Below the pieces are notes generated by a model, which was not told the origin of the DNA, ran no database searches, and was given only the letters and a program-made list of their open reading frames with translations. The translations under genes and the position numbers were made by a program. A stretch of DNA of 64,000 bases. Origin: Frateuria hangzhouensis. Lineage in GTDB: Bacteria; Pseudomonadota; Gammaproteobacteria; Xanthomonadales; Rhodanobacteraceae. Shown piece after piece: positions 9,777 to 17,854 of the stretch; the first letter of the stretch is position 1; each line of letters starts with the position of its first letter. The stretch covers positions 62,001 through 126,000 of the forward strand of contig NZ_JAPMIU010000001.1 of NCBI RefSeq assembly GCF_026410505.1. The letters are read 5' to 3'.

Positions 9777-12452
9777 ATGAACCCGACGTCGCCCCCAGCC
9801 GGCCCACCTCGCGCCCTGGCGCGGCTGCAATTCCATCCCGGTTTCACCCTGGACGATGCCGCCGACCGGGTCGGCTACTACGCCGACCTGGGCGTGAGCC
9901 ACCTCTACGCCTCGCCGCTGTTCACTGCGCGCCCTGGCTCCAGCCACGGCTACGACGTCATCGACTATCACCACGTCAACCCCGAGCTCGGCGGCGAACC
10001 CGCGCTGCGCCGGCTGGTCGGGCGCCTGCGCGCGCACCGCATGGGGTTGGTGCTGGACATCGTTCCGAACCACATGTTCGCCGGCCCCGGCAACGCCTGG
10101 TGGATCGACGTGCTGCGCCACGGCCGCGCCAGCCGCTACGCCACATATTTCGACATCGACTGGCGCAGTCCCGATCCGCTGGTGCGCGGACACGTGCTGC
10201 TGCCGATCCTGGGCAAGCCCTACGCGCAGGCGCTGCGCGATGGCGACATAAGGCTGGCGCGAGACGGCGAAGGCTTTGCACTGCGCGTGCACGACAACCC
10301 GCTGCCGCTCTCGCCCGCCACCGTCGAAGCGCTGCGCGGGGCAGGGCAGCCGGCCGCCGTGCTGGCCGCGCACGATGCCGCCTGCGAGCCGGGCTTCCGG
10401 CAATTGCACGCGCTGCTGGAACAGCAGCACTACCGCCTGGCGCTGTGGAAGCTCGCCAACGACATGGTCGACTACCGCCGCTTCTTCGACATCAACGAAC
10501 TGGCCGGCCTGCGCATGGACCGCACGCGCGTGTTCGAGGACGCCCATGCACTGGTGTTCCGGCTCTATGCCGAAGGCCTGGTCGACGGCCTGCGGGTGGA
10601 CCATGTCGATGGCCTGGCCGACCCGCACCGCTATTGCCGGCAACTGCGCCACCGGTTGCGCCGCCTGCAGGGGCAGCGCCCGGCCGATGCGCCGCGCGGG
10701 CCCGCTTACGTGGTGGTCGAGAAGATCCTGGCCGAGGATGAGCGGCTGCGCCCGGACTGGCGCATGGACGGCACCACCGGCTACGAGTTCATGGACCAGG
10801 TCGGCGCGCTGCTGCACGATGGCGCGGGCGAAGGGATGCTGACCGAGCTGTGGCAGGCGATCAGTGGCGAGCGCGCCGATTTTGCCGCGGTGGCGCGAGC
10901 GGCGCGGCGGCAGATCGTGGTGGACAGTTTCGAGGCCGAACTCGACCGCACCGCGCGCTCGCTGTTCGACGCCGCCCGCGCCGACGTGGACACCCGCGAC
11001 GTCAGCCTGCCGGCGATCCGCCGCGTGCTGGTCGAGCTGCTGGTGCATTTCCCGGTGTACCGCACCTACGCCGGCGGCCTGGGCCGCGACGCGGTCGACG
11101 AGGCGGTGTTCCAGCAGGCCTACAGCCGGGCACGCCGCCACGTGCGCATCGAGGACCGCGAGCTGCTGGCCGACGTGGCCGCCTGGCTTGGCGGGCAGGC
11201 CCCGCGCGGGTTGCCGCCGGGCCGCGTGCGCCAGGCGCGCGAACGGGCGATGCGGATCTTCCAGCAGGCCACCTCGCCGATGGCCGCCAAGGCAGTCGAA
11301 GACACCGCCTGCTACCGCTACGGCCGCCTGCTCTCGCGCAATGAGGTCGGCGCCGATCCCGGCCATCTGGCGCTGGACATTCCCAGCTTCCATGCGCTGT
11401 GCGCCGAACGCGCACGCGACTGCCCGCACAACCTGCTGGCCACCGCCACCCACGACCACAAGCGTGGCGAGGATGCCCGCGCGCGCCTTGCCGTGCTGTC
11501 GCAAGCCGCCGTTGTGCCGCACTGGGCCAGCACGGTGACGCGCTGGCGCGAGCGCAACGCACCCTTGCGCTTGCCGGTCGACGACGCGCCGGCGCCGTCT
11601 GCGGCAGACGAGTACATGCTCTACCAGACCCTGGTGGGCGCCTGGCCACTGACCCTGGCGCCGGACGACTCAGCCGGCCTGGACGCCTTCCTCGAGCGCA
11701 TCGCCCAATGGCAGCGCAAGGCCGTGCGCGAGGCCAAACGCAGTACCCGCTGGAGCCTGCCCAACGAACCGTACGAAGACGCCTGCGAGGCCTTCCTCGC
11801 CGCGCTGCTGGCGCCGGGCAACGATTTTGCCGGCGAACTGCACGCCTTCGTGCAACGCATCGCCGCCGCCGGCGCCGCCAACAGCCTGTTGCAAACCACG
11901 CTGCGCCTGACCACGCCCGGCGTGCCGGACACCTACCAGGGCACCGAGTTCTGGGATTTCAGCCTGGTCGACCCGGACAACCGGCGACCGGTTGACTTCG
12001 ACGCGCGAACCCGTGCGCTCGCCGACGTTCCCCCGTGGCGTGAGTTGGTGCGCGGCTGGCACGACGGCGGTCTCAAACAGCGCGTGGTCCGCGAACTGCT
12101 GCAGCTTCGCATGCGCCACCCCGACGTATTCGCCCGAGGCGGTTACCGCGCACTTGCGGTAGACCAGCCCAACGACCGGCTACTTGCCTTCGAGCGGGGG
12201 CTGGATGGCGACGCCATCATCGTGCTCGCCCTGCGCCACACGGCCGGCCTCCTGCTGGACGTTCGTGAACCGCGATGGGATGCCGCTGCATCGGCTGCAT
12301 TGCTACCGCCGGTCCTGCGCGTGCGCGGTCTGTCGCCGGGCCGCTACCGCAACTTGCTGGGCGAGGGCGATGCCGTCGTGGGCGAGGTGCTGGATCCCGC
12401 CGATTGGCTGACAACGCTGCCTGTGGCCGTGCTGGAGCGCGTGGCTGCCTGA
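9777..12452 (+). CDS. treY: Malto-oligosyltrehalose synthase TreY
   Basis: A GH13 intramolecular transglucosylase that turns the reducing-end alpha-1,4 bond of malto-oligosaccharides into an alpha-1,1 bond, making the substrate of TreZ. About 891 residues, usual for the family. Visible motifs: GVSHLYASPLF and GSSHGYDVIDY near the N-terminus, the Asp in GLRVDHVDGLADP, the Glu in VVEKIL, and THDHKRGEDARARL, a hallmark of TreY. The ATG at 9777 was chosen because translation upstream runs through the repeats and the end of malQ. It is the last gene of the operon, and a REP-like hairpin follows it. Confidence 0.95.
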   Translation: MNPTSPPAGPPRALARLQFHPGFTLDDAADRVGYYADLGVSHLYASPLFTARPGSSHGYDVIDYHHVNPELGGEPALRRLVGRLRAHRMGLVLDIVPNHMFAGPGNAWWIDVLRHGRASRYATYFDIDWRSPDPLVRGHVLLPILGKPYAQALRDGDIRLARDGEGFALRVHDNPLPLSPATVEALRGAGQPAAVLAAHDAACEPGFRQLHALLEQQHYRLALWKLANDMVDYRRFFDINELAGLRMDRTRVFEDAHALVFRLYAEGLVDGLRVDHVDGLADPHRYCRQLRHRLRRLQGQRPADAPRGPAYVVVEKILAEDERLRPDWRMDGTTGYEFMDQVGALLHDGAGEGMLTELWQAISGERADFAAVARAARRQIVVDSFEAELDRTARSLFDAARADVDTRDVSLPAIRRVLVELLVHFPVYRTYAGGLGRDAVDEAVFQQAYSRARRHVRIEDRELLADVAAWLGGQAPRGLPPGRVRQARERAMRIFQQATSPMAAKAVEDTACYRYGRLLSRNEVGADPGHLALDIPSFHALCAERARDCPHNLLATATHDHKRGEDARARLAVLSQAAVVPHWASTVTRWRERNAPLRLPVDDAPAPSAADEYMLYQTLVGAWPLTLAPDDSAGLDAFLERIAQWQRKAVREAKRSTRWSLPNEPYEDACEAFLAALLAPGNDFAGELHAFVQRIAAAGAANSLLQTTLRLTTPGVPDTYQGTEFWDFSLVDPDNRRPVDFDARTRALADVPPWRELVRGWHDGGLKQRVVRELLQLRMRHPDVFARGGYRALAVDQPNDRLLAFERGLDGDAIIVLALRHTAGLLLDVREPRWDAAASAALLPPVLRVRGLSPGRYRNLLGEGDAVVGEVLDPADWLTTLPVAVLERVAA

Positions 12453-12497
12453 TCCGTGCGTTGCCGGTCGATGCCGCCTATGCGGCCGATTTTTTTC

Positions 12498-12580
12498 GTC
12501 ATTCCGCGAAAGCGGGAGGCGTTTTTCAACAGCGAACGCGGGTCGCAGGGTCAAAATGGATTCCCGCTTTCGCGAGACGC
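12498..12580. repeat. REP-like inverted repeat downstream of treY
   Basis: CGTCATTCCGCGAAAGCGGGA pairs with TCCCGCTTTCGCGAGACG about 45 bp further on. This is a typical extragenic palindrome (the GTCATTCCGCGAAAGCGG type common in this order) lying between two convergent genes, so it could act as a bidirectional terminator. Confidence 0.65.
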
Positions 12581-12620
12581 CCTTGAGGGTATGTCGAGGT
12601 TCCCAACAGGGCAGATACGC

Positions 12621-12650
12621 GAAGGGGCGCGCCATCGACGCGCCCCTTTC
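12621..12650 (-). terminator. Rho-independent-type terminator of the 92-aa gene
   Basis: GGGGCGCG-N7-CGCGCCCC hairpin flanked by A and T residues (GAAGG on one side, CCTTTC on the other). It lies about 50 bp past the stop of the minus-strand hypothetical and could also stop read-through from treY. Confidence 0.6.
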
Positions 12651-12698
12651 GGAAACCCAACCTGCGGCGCGCTCCGAAGAGCGCCGGCGAGGGATCGT

Positions 12699-12977
12699 TC
12701 AGATCAACCAGCAGGTAGCCGGCTGGGTGGGAGAGATCCACGGGAACTGGTCGTCTTCGTCCGGCTCCGGCGTGGGCACCGGCATGCGCGGCGTGCGGTG
12801 GTTCTCGGTCGGCCACTCGATATCGCTGTGGCGCCGATCCAGCGGTGCGTCCTGATCGGTCGGCCAGCGCGGTGTCTGCTCCGGCCCGATGGCAGGGCCA
12901 TTGATCGTCCAGTCGTGATCGCGGATGAAGCCGGGATGGCGGCGGATCACGGAAGGGGTGCAGGCATTCAGGGACAT
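12699..12977 (-). CDS. Small Trp/Pro-rich hypothetical protein (92 aa)
   Basis: I do not recognise a family. The protein has no signal peptide or membrane segment. It contains five Trp residues (23, 38, 55, 80, 90), and the segments HDWTINGP, PRWPTDQD, IEWPTENH and FPWISPTQ look like degenerate copies of one short motif spaced 15-25 residues apart. Only two Cys are present (6 and 89), near the two ends. The second half is acidic (PEPDEDDQ). It starts at an ATG without a clear Shine-Dalgarno, and a good hairpin terminator lies just after the stop, which supports a real transcription unit. Function unknown. Confidence 0.6.
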   Translation of the reverse strand: MSLNACTPSVIRRHPGFIRDHDWTINGPAIGPEQTPRWPTDQDAPLDRRHSDIEWPTENHRTPRMPVPTPEPDEDDQFPWISPTQPATCWLI

Positions 12978-13166
12978 GGCGAAAAAGCTTTGTAGATCAA
13001 GTGACTTATAGTGTCTTGCTTGCCCTGTCTACGACTCGCGAAAAGGATGCTGCCCTGCGCTTAACATCCGCCGCAGGGGTGGGTGCTTCGCGAGATGGCT
13101 CCGGGGGCCCGCAACGGCATGCCGTGCACGAAAGCGGAGGCGAGATGACGCGCCCGGTTGGCCCGC

Positions 13167-13577
13167 TCAGGCGCGTACCGGCAAGGCCCGCCGCAGGCTG
13201 TCGGCCAGGCCGGCGGCGTCGTAGGGCTTCAGCAGCAGCACCGCGTCGGCGTGTTCGGCACGTTCGTCCGGCGGCAACTCGTCGTGGCCGGTGGCGAATA
13301 CCACTCCGATACCTGGTTGCACGTCGCGCGCACGGGTCGCGAGCATGGGGCCGGACATGCCGGGCAGGCCGACATCGGTCACCAGCACGTCGACCGGCTC
13401 GGCCTGCAATACCGCCAACGCGTCGGGGCCGTACTCGGCCTCGATCACGCGATGGCCCAGCTCACGCAGCATGTCCGTCGCATGGGCGCGGATCAGCAGG
13501 TCGTCCTCCACCAGCAGTACGGTGAGGGGTGCCTGTTGTGCGCCTGCGGGAGCATGGCCTTGGGGCGGGATCGCCAT
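13167..13577 (-). CDS. Single-domain response regulator (REC domain only)
   Basis: A CheY-like receiver of 136 residues with no output domain. The acidic pair is in LLVEDDLLIR, the phospho-acceptor Asp in VLVTDVGLPGMSG, the conserved Thr position in VVFATGHD, and the Lys in LLKPYDAAGL. Receivers of this subtype usually accept phosphate from a hybrid or orphan histidine kinase, but no kinase is encoded in the window. I chose the ATG at 13577 because the longer frame is Arg/Ser-rich and unlike the family. Downstream of copB on the same strand, with a 73-bp gap that may hold its own promoter. Confidence 0.85.
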   Translation of the reverse strand: MAIPPQGHAPAGAQQAPLTVLLVEDDLLIRAHATDMLRELGHRVIEAEYGPDALAVLQAEPVDVLVTDVGLPGMSGPMLATRARDVQPGIGVVFATGHDELPPDERAEHADAVLLLKPYDAAGLADSLRRALPVRA

Positions 13578-13650
13578 GGACGGGAATACTACGGGAGAGC
13601 AGCCGAATATAGGCCACGGTATCGCCGATGCAAGCCCATGCAGGGACGCG

Positions 13651-14649
13651 TCATAACCAGAGGCGCACGCCGGCCACCCAGCGCCGCTCCGAGGGGCTCT
13701 CGCCCCGTGACCGCGCCGACTCGGCCGTGCCCGCGAAACGGCGCGTCCATTCGACGCCCAGGAAGGGCGCGAACTGCCGCCCGATCTCGTAACGCAGGCG
13801 CAGGCCCAGCGTGGCATCGGAAACGCCGCTGCCGAGCCCGCGTGCGGGGTCGGCCTTGCCGTAGGCGTTGACCTCCAGCTCGGGCTGCAGCACCAGCCGC
13901 TGGGTGAACAGCAATTCGTACTCGGCCCGCAGGCGCGCGGCCGTGCGACCGTGTGGCCCCATGTAGCCGGTCAGCTGCAGCTCGAACCAGTACGGTGCTA
14001 GGCCCTGGATGCCGAACGCCGCCCAATGGCGGTTAGGGCCTTCGCCGAGATCTTCGCGAACACCCAGTTCGGTGTTCCAGAAGGCGGCAACCGCGTGGCT
14101 CCAGAGCACCTCCGCGTCGCCGTGGACGAGCCGGCCGCCGCGGCGCTCGCCCTCGGTGCGCAGCCACAGCTTGTCGATGTCTCCGCCATAGCCGCCCTGG
14201 ATATCCCATTGCAGGCCGCGGCCGGCGCGATCGTCGAAGAACTCGAGCTGGTCGAGGCGCAGCGTGGCCAGTCGTGGGCGGTCTTCCATGCCCATGTCCA
14301 TGCCGTGCATGGGGCTGCTGCGGATGCCGTCGGAATAGTCCGGGTCACGCGCATCCGGCGGCGGACTGCCGCCCTGCATGGGCGGCATGGCGGACATGTC
14401 GTGCGGCTGCGCGGACGAGTGGTGGGATGCCGCGTGGTGGTGCGGGGCGTGGGGCAGGGCGGGCGCCGGGATGCTGCCGGATGCTGCAGGCATGGCCATG
14501 CCGGCGTGATCCATGCCCGCGTGTTCCATGCCGGGCATATCGCCCATGTCCGGGGCCTCGGCATGAGCGTGCCCATGGTCCTGCGCACCGACGACGCCGG
14601 CGAACAGCACTGCGGCCAGCGCCAGGCTGGCGAGTGCAGGGCGCCTCAT
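13651..14649 (-). CDS. copB: Copper resistance protein CopB (outer-membrane copper-binding protein)
   Basis: 332 residues. A signal peptide (MRRPALASLALAAVLFAGVVGAQ) is followed by a long His/Met-rich stretch (HGHAHAEAPDMGDMPGMEHAG and HPHHHAASHH-like runs) that probably binds copper. The C-terminal two thirds is a PcoB/CopB-type beta-barrel beginning at LDQLEFFDDRAGRGLQWDIQG and ending in an aromatic-rich last strand (RRWVAGVRLWL). It overlaps the copA stop by 4 bp (ATGA), so CopA and CopB are translationally coupled. Role from family knowledge: sequesters or exports copper across the outer membrane. Confidence 0.92.
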   Translation of the reverse strand: MRRPALASLALAAVLFAGVVGAQDHGHAHAEAPDMGDMPGMEHAGMDHAGMAMPAASGSIPAPALPHAPHHHAASHHSSAQPHDMSAMPPMQGGSPPPDARDPDYSDGIRSSPMHGMDMGMEDRPRLATLRLDQLEFFDDRAGRGLQWDIQGGYGGDIDKLWLRTEGERRGGRLVHGDAEVLWSHAVAAFWNTELGVREDLGEGPNRHWAAFGIQGLAPYWFELQLTGYMGPHGRTAARLRAEYELLFTQRLVLQPELEVNAYGKADPARGLGSGVSDATLGLRLRYEIGRQFAPFLGVEWTRRFAGTAESARSRGESPSERRWVAGVRLWL

Positions 14650-16466
14650 GACACCACCACCTCGCGGAACATGCCCGCCTCCATGTGGTAGAGCAGGTGG
14701 CAGTGGTAGGCCCAGCGGCCCGGGTTGTCGGCGGTCACGCGGTAGCTGATGCGCTGCGCCGGCTGCACGTTGATGGTGTGCTTGCGCACGAGGAAGTTGC
14801 CCTCGGCGTCTTCCAGTTCGCTGAACATGCCGTGCAGGTGGATCGGGTGATTCATCATCGTGTCGTTGACCAGGACGATGCGCAGGCGCTCGCCGTACCT
14901 GAAATGGATCGGTTTGGCTTCGGAGAAGGGCAGGCCGTCGAACGACCAGACGAAGCGCTCCATGTTGCCGGTCAGGTGCAGCTCGATCTCGCGTTCGGGC
15001 TCGCGCGGATCGAGCGGGCCATCGATCGAGCGCAGGTCGGCGTAGGTCAGCACGCGGCGGCCGTTGTCGCGCAGGCCGATGCCCGGATCGTCCAGGTTCG
15101 TGCGCGGCATGTCGACGCGCATGTCCACGCTGGGGCCGTATTCGGTACGCGCGTGGTGCACGGCTTGGCTCCCCTCTCCCGTCGGGAGAGGGGCCGGGGG
15201 AGAGGGTTCGGGTGAGCCGTGGGCCGCATGCTCCGGCCGAACCCTCTCCCGCCCTTCGGACACCCTCTCCCGAGGGGAGAGGGGAGAATGGCTGCCCATC
15301 GCGCCCATCGCGCCCATCATGTCCTGCATGCCCAGCCACACGCGCTCATCCATCGCCGGCACAGGTGCCTGCATGCCCTCGCGCGGCGCCAGCGTGCCGC
15401 GGGCGTAGCCGCTGCGATCGATCGACTGGGCGAACACGGTGTAGGCGCGCGTGTCCCGCGGCTGCACGATCACGTCGTAGGTCTCGGCCGCGGAGATGCG
15501 GAACTCGTCAACGGCCACCGGCACCACGTCCTGGCCGTCGGCGGCGACCACGATCATCTCCAGCCCCGGGATGCGCACGTCGAAAATCGTCGAGGCCGAG
15601 CCGTTGATGAAGCGCAGGCGCACCTTCTCGCCGGGCCCGAACAGGCCCGTCCAGTTGCCGGCGGGCGCGGTGCCGTTCATCAGGTAGGTGTAGGCGGCAC
15701 CGCCGACATCGGCCAGGTCGGTCGGGTTCATGCGCATCTGGTTCCACTTGCGGCGCATGGCCAATGCATCGCCCAGACCGCGCTCGCGCACGTCGCGCAG
15801 GAAGCCGGGCACGGTGGGCTGGTGGTAGTTGTAGTAGTCGCTCTGCTTCTTCAGCAGCGCGTAGATATGCGCGGGATCCTCGTCTGTCCAGTCGTTGAGC
15901 ATCACCACGTAGTCGCGATCGGCCGGATGGCGTTCGTGACCCGTCGGATCGATCACCAGCGCGCCGAACAGGCCGGTCTGCTCCTGGAAATGCGAGTGGG
16001 CGTGATACCAGTAGGTGCCCGCCTGGCGCACGTCGAAGCGGTAGGTGAACGTCTCGCCCGGCGCGATGCCGTCGAAACTCAGCCCCGGCACGCCATCCAT
16101 GTCGAACGGCAGCACGATGCCGTGCCAGTGGATGGAGGTGGCCTCGCGCAGATGGTTGGTCACGCGCAGCGTGACGGTGGTGCCTTCCTTCCAGCGCAGC
16201 AGCGGGCCGGGCAGGCTGCCGTTGACGGTAGTGGCCGGGCGCACGCGGCCGGTGCAGTCGACCAGCGTCCGGCCGATGTCGAGCTGAAAATCGGTGCCGC
16301 TGAGCACCGCCGGGTGGCCGGCGCGGGCCTGCGCGTGGGCCTGGCCTGGACGCAGCAGGCCGAACCCGGCAACGGCGCCGCCGACGGCAAGGCCCTGCAC
16401 GAAGCGGCGGCGCGGCAGGTCGACGCGCGTTGCATCGACCGGCGAAACAAGGGAAAGCGGTTTCAT
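14646..16466 (-). CDS. copA: Multicopper oxidase CopA (Tat-exported copper resistance protein)
   Basis: About 606 residues. A Tat signal (DLPRRRFVQGLAVGGAVAG) exports the folded enzyme to the periplasm, where it oxidises Cu(I) and binds copper. Cupredoxin copper motifs are present: IHWHG and WYHAHSH in domain 1, HPIHLHG and AYHCHLLYHMEAGM in the C-terminal domain. The ATG at 16466 was chosen since the signal begins shortly after. Odd feature: the linker that is Met-rich in relatives is partly replaced by about 40 residues (SPLSPRERVSEG to PAPLPTGEG) that are the translation of a REP palindrome pair at 15168-15290, inserted without breaking the frame. Confidence 0.94.
   Translation of the reverse strand: MKPLSLVSPVDATRVDLPRRRFVQGLAVGGAVAGFGLLRPGQAHAQARAGHPAVLSGTDFQLDIGRTLVDCTGRVRPATTVNGSLPGPLLRWKEGTTVTLRVTNHLREATSIHWHGIVLPFDMDGVPGLSFDGIAPGETFTYRFDVRQAGTYWYHAHSHFQEQTGLFGALVIDPTGHERHPADRDYVVMLNDWTDEDPAHIYALLKKQSDYYNYHQPTVPGFLRDVRERGLGDALAMRRKWNQMRMNPTDLADVGGAAYTYLMNGTAPAGNWTGLFGPGEKVRLRFINGSASTIFDVRIPGLEMIVVAADGQDVVPVAVDEFRISAAETYDVIVQPRDTRAYTVFAQSIDRSGYARGTLAPREGMQAPVPAMDERVWLGMQDMMGAMGAMGSHSPLSPRERVSEGRERVRPEHAAHGSPEPSPPAPLPTGEGSQAVHHARTEYGPSVDMRVDMPRTNLDDPGIGLRDNGRRVLTYADLRSIDGPLDPREPEREIELHLTGNMERFVWSFDGLPFSEAKPIHFRYGERLRIVLVNDTMMNHPIHLHGMFSELEDAEGNFLVRKHTINVQPAQRISYRVTADNPGRWAYHCHLLYHMEAGMFREVVVS
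15168..15290. repeat. REP/BIME pair inside the copA coding sequence
   Basis: Two hairpins, CCCCTCTCCCGTCGGGAGAGG and CCCTCTCCCGAGGGGAGAGG, flank an inverted pair GGGAGAGGGTTCGGG / CCGAACCCTCTCCC. The whole block is a classic head-to-head REP doublet of the type otherwise seen between genes in this window. It lies in frame within copA. Confidence 0.85.
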
Positions 16467-16558
16467 GGAGCAACTCTCGTTGGCGCATCGCGAACGGATG
16501 CGCAGGCACACGCGCCAGCGCCCGCTGGCGGGCGCTTGGCGGTCAGGACGAACGAGGG

Positions 16559-16939
16559 TCAGGCCAGCGGCGGTCGCAGTGGCGGCGAAAAGCCGGACAG
16601 CGGTGCTTCCAGCGGCCGGGGCGGCGCATAGCGGGCTGCTGTCGCCGGCACATCAGCAAGACCGGTCGACATGGACGGCAGCACGCCGGCACAGGGCAGG
16701 GCGCAATGACAGGTCTGTGCGGTGGGTGCGTCGGGATGGCCCGTGTGGTCGGCGCAGCAACTGGCCTCACCCATGTGCATCGAGACGTGCGAGGCATGCG
16801 CGACCATCGCCGCATCCTGCTGTGACGGCATCTCGCGCGGCCATGCGCCAATCGGCGCCACCGCCAGCATCAGCCAGGCGAGCAGAGCCATGGCCAACAG
16901 GCATCGCAGACGGCGGCGGGAGCGCAGGAGAACGACCAT
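16559..16939 (-). CDS. CopL-like small Cys/His protein upstream of copA
   Basis: 126 residues with an N-terminal hydrophobic export segment (LRCLLAMALLAWLMLAVAPIGA). The mature part carries candidate metal ligands: HASHVSMHMGEASCCADHTGH and CHCALPCAGVLP. Position, size and composition match CopL, the short protein that precedes copA in Xanthomonas copLAB loci and is needed for copper-inducible expression there. Sequence similarity is judged by eye only, so the name is tentative. It could also be a generic periplasmic copper-binding peptide. Separated from copA by 92 bp on the same strand. Confidence 0.65.
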   Translation of the reverse strand: MVVLLRSRRRLRCLLAMALLAWLMLAVAPIGAWPREMPSQQDAAMVAHASHVSMHMGEASCCADHTGHPDAPTAQTCHCALPCAGVLPSMSTGLADVPATAARYAPPRPLEAPLSGFSPPLRPPLA

Positions 16940-17038
16940 CGGCGCAGGTTACACAGCGCGCATGGGCCGCTCAACCGTGAAGTTGGCTCCATGCGATGCG
17001 ATACCGGGGACGCAGGCGAGGGTTGGGCAACCGGCCGC

Positions 17039-17368
17039 TTACGCGGCCATCTGGCGGCAACTTTCGGCACATGCCCGGCAGGCCTGCACGCATTCGTCCA
17101 TGCCACCCACCGCGGCGCAGCTGCCCGCGCAGGCGGTGCACAACTCCGCGCAGGCGCGGCACACGGCCGGGTGTTGCGGCGACTGGTTGAGCATCACCGC
17201 CGCCGCCGTGCGGCAGACTTCGGCGCAGCTGAGCATCAACCGCATGTGTTCCGGCGCCACGTGCGCGCCGCCTTCTTCCAGGCACATGCCTGCCGCACTC
17301 GACTGGCATGCCTGGTAGCAGCGCAGGCAATCCTGGATGCAATCCTGTAGGGAGGCGTTGGCGCCCAT
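17039..17368 (-). CDS. Four-helix bundle copper-storage protein (Csp/DUF326)
   Basis: 109 residues with 16 Cys arranged along predicted helices in CxxC and CxxxC spacings (DCIQDCLRCYQAC, CRACAELCTACAGSC, CVQACRACAESC). This is the pattern of Csp proteins, which load many Cu(I) ions into the core of a four-helix bundle. There is no signal peptide, so it resembles the cytosolic Csp3 type. An AGGAGCC ribosome site sits just before the ATG at 17368, which decides the start against the longer open frame. First gene of the copper cluster on the minus strand and probably copper-induced, though I could not identify a CueR or CopR box with confidence. Confidence 0.9.
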   Translation of the reverse strand: MGANASLQDCIQDCLRCYQACQSSAAGMCLEEGGAHVAPEHMRLMLSCAEVCRTAAAVMLNQSPQHPAVCRACAELCTACAGSCAAVGGMDECVQACRACAESCRQMAA

Positions 17369-17446
17369 GGAAAGGCTCCTGAGGCTGGGGGAAGCGATCG
17401 ATGCTCGCGCAGGGCCCGTCCGCGTCCCGTGAGATGGCTGGCCTGT

Positions 17447-17475
17447 TTGACCAACTTGTACAATTTGGACATCAT
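17447..17475 (+). promoter_or_regulatory. Putative promoter and autoregulatory operator of the Phd-zeta module
   Basis: A TTGACC -35-like box (17447-17452) and a weak CATCAT -10-like box (17470-17475) are 17 bp apart. Between them lies the perfect palindrome TTGTACAA (17456-17463). Its TGTACA core is the one known from phd/doc and yefM/yoeB operators, so a Phd-family antitoxin bound there would block RNA polymerase. Confidence 0.55.
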
Positions 17476-17506
17476 GGACATGCACACCGCCCGATCCGGA
17501 GGCCGC

Positions 17507-17854
17507 ATGAGCGCACACACCCTGCTCGCCGAGTTGCCCACCATGCCCAGCAGCGAAGCCAAGAACGGTTTCGCGCAGTTGCTCGAACAGGTGGGCCGCC
17601 GTGCCAAAGCCGTGGTCATCACGCGCAACGCGCGGCCTGCCGCCGTCATGCTCTCGGTCGACGAGTACGAGCGCCTCGTGCGTGCCGTGCCCGACCCGCT
17701 CGCAAGCCTGTCGGCTGACTTCGACCGCCTGGTCGCCACCATGCAGGCGCCCGCCGGGCAGGGCAGTGTCGATGCCCTGTTCGATTCCGCGCCAGGCGAC
17801 CTGGGCGCCGCTGCCGCCAAGGCCGCCAAACCGCGTCGGCGCCGCAAGGCCTGA
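17507..17854 (+). CDS. Type II antitoxin, Phd/YefM family
   Basis: 115 residues from the ATG at 17507, which follows a CCGGAGG ribosome site. The N-terminal half is the Phd/YefM DNA-binding fold: MPSSEAKNGFAQLLEQV, then AVVITRNARPAAVMLSVDEYERL. The C-terminal half (SADFDRLVATMQAPAGQG onward) is the likely toxin-neutralising tail and ends in a basic run (KPRRRRKA). Upstream ATGs at 17474 and 17480 are in frame but have poorer ribosome sites. The stop overlaps the toxin start by one base (TGATG), so translation is coupled. Expected to repress its own promoter. Confidence 0.88.
   Translation: MSAHTLLAELPTMPSSEAKNGFAQLLEQVGRRAKAVVITRNARPAAVMLSVDEYERLVRAVPDPLASLSADFDRLVATMQAPAGQGSVDALFDSAPGDLGAAAAKAAKPRRRRKA

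Noticed and set aside
16940-17038. A CueR- or CopR-type operator upstream of copL
   Set aside because: I saw some dyad-like sequence but no convincing match to a known copper box, so no feature is claimed.
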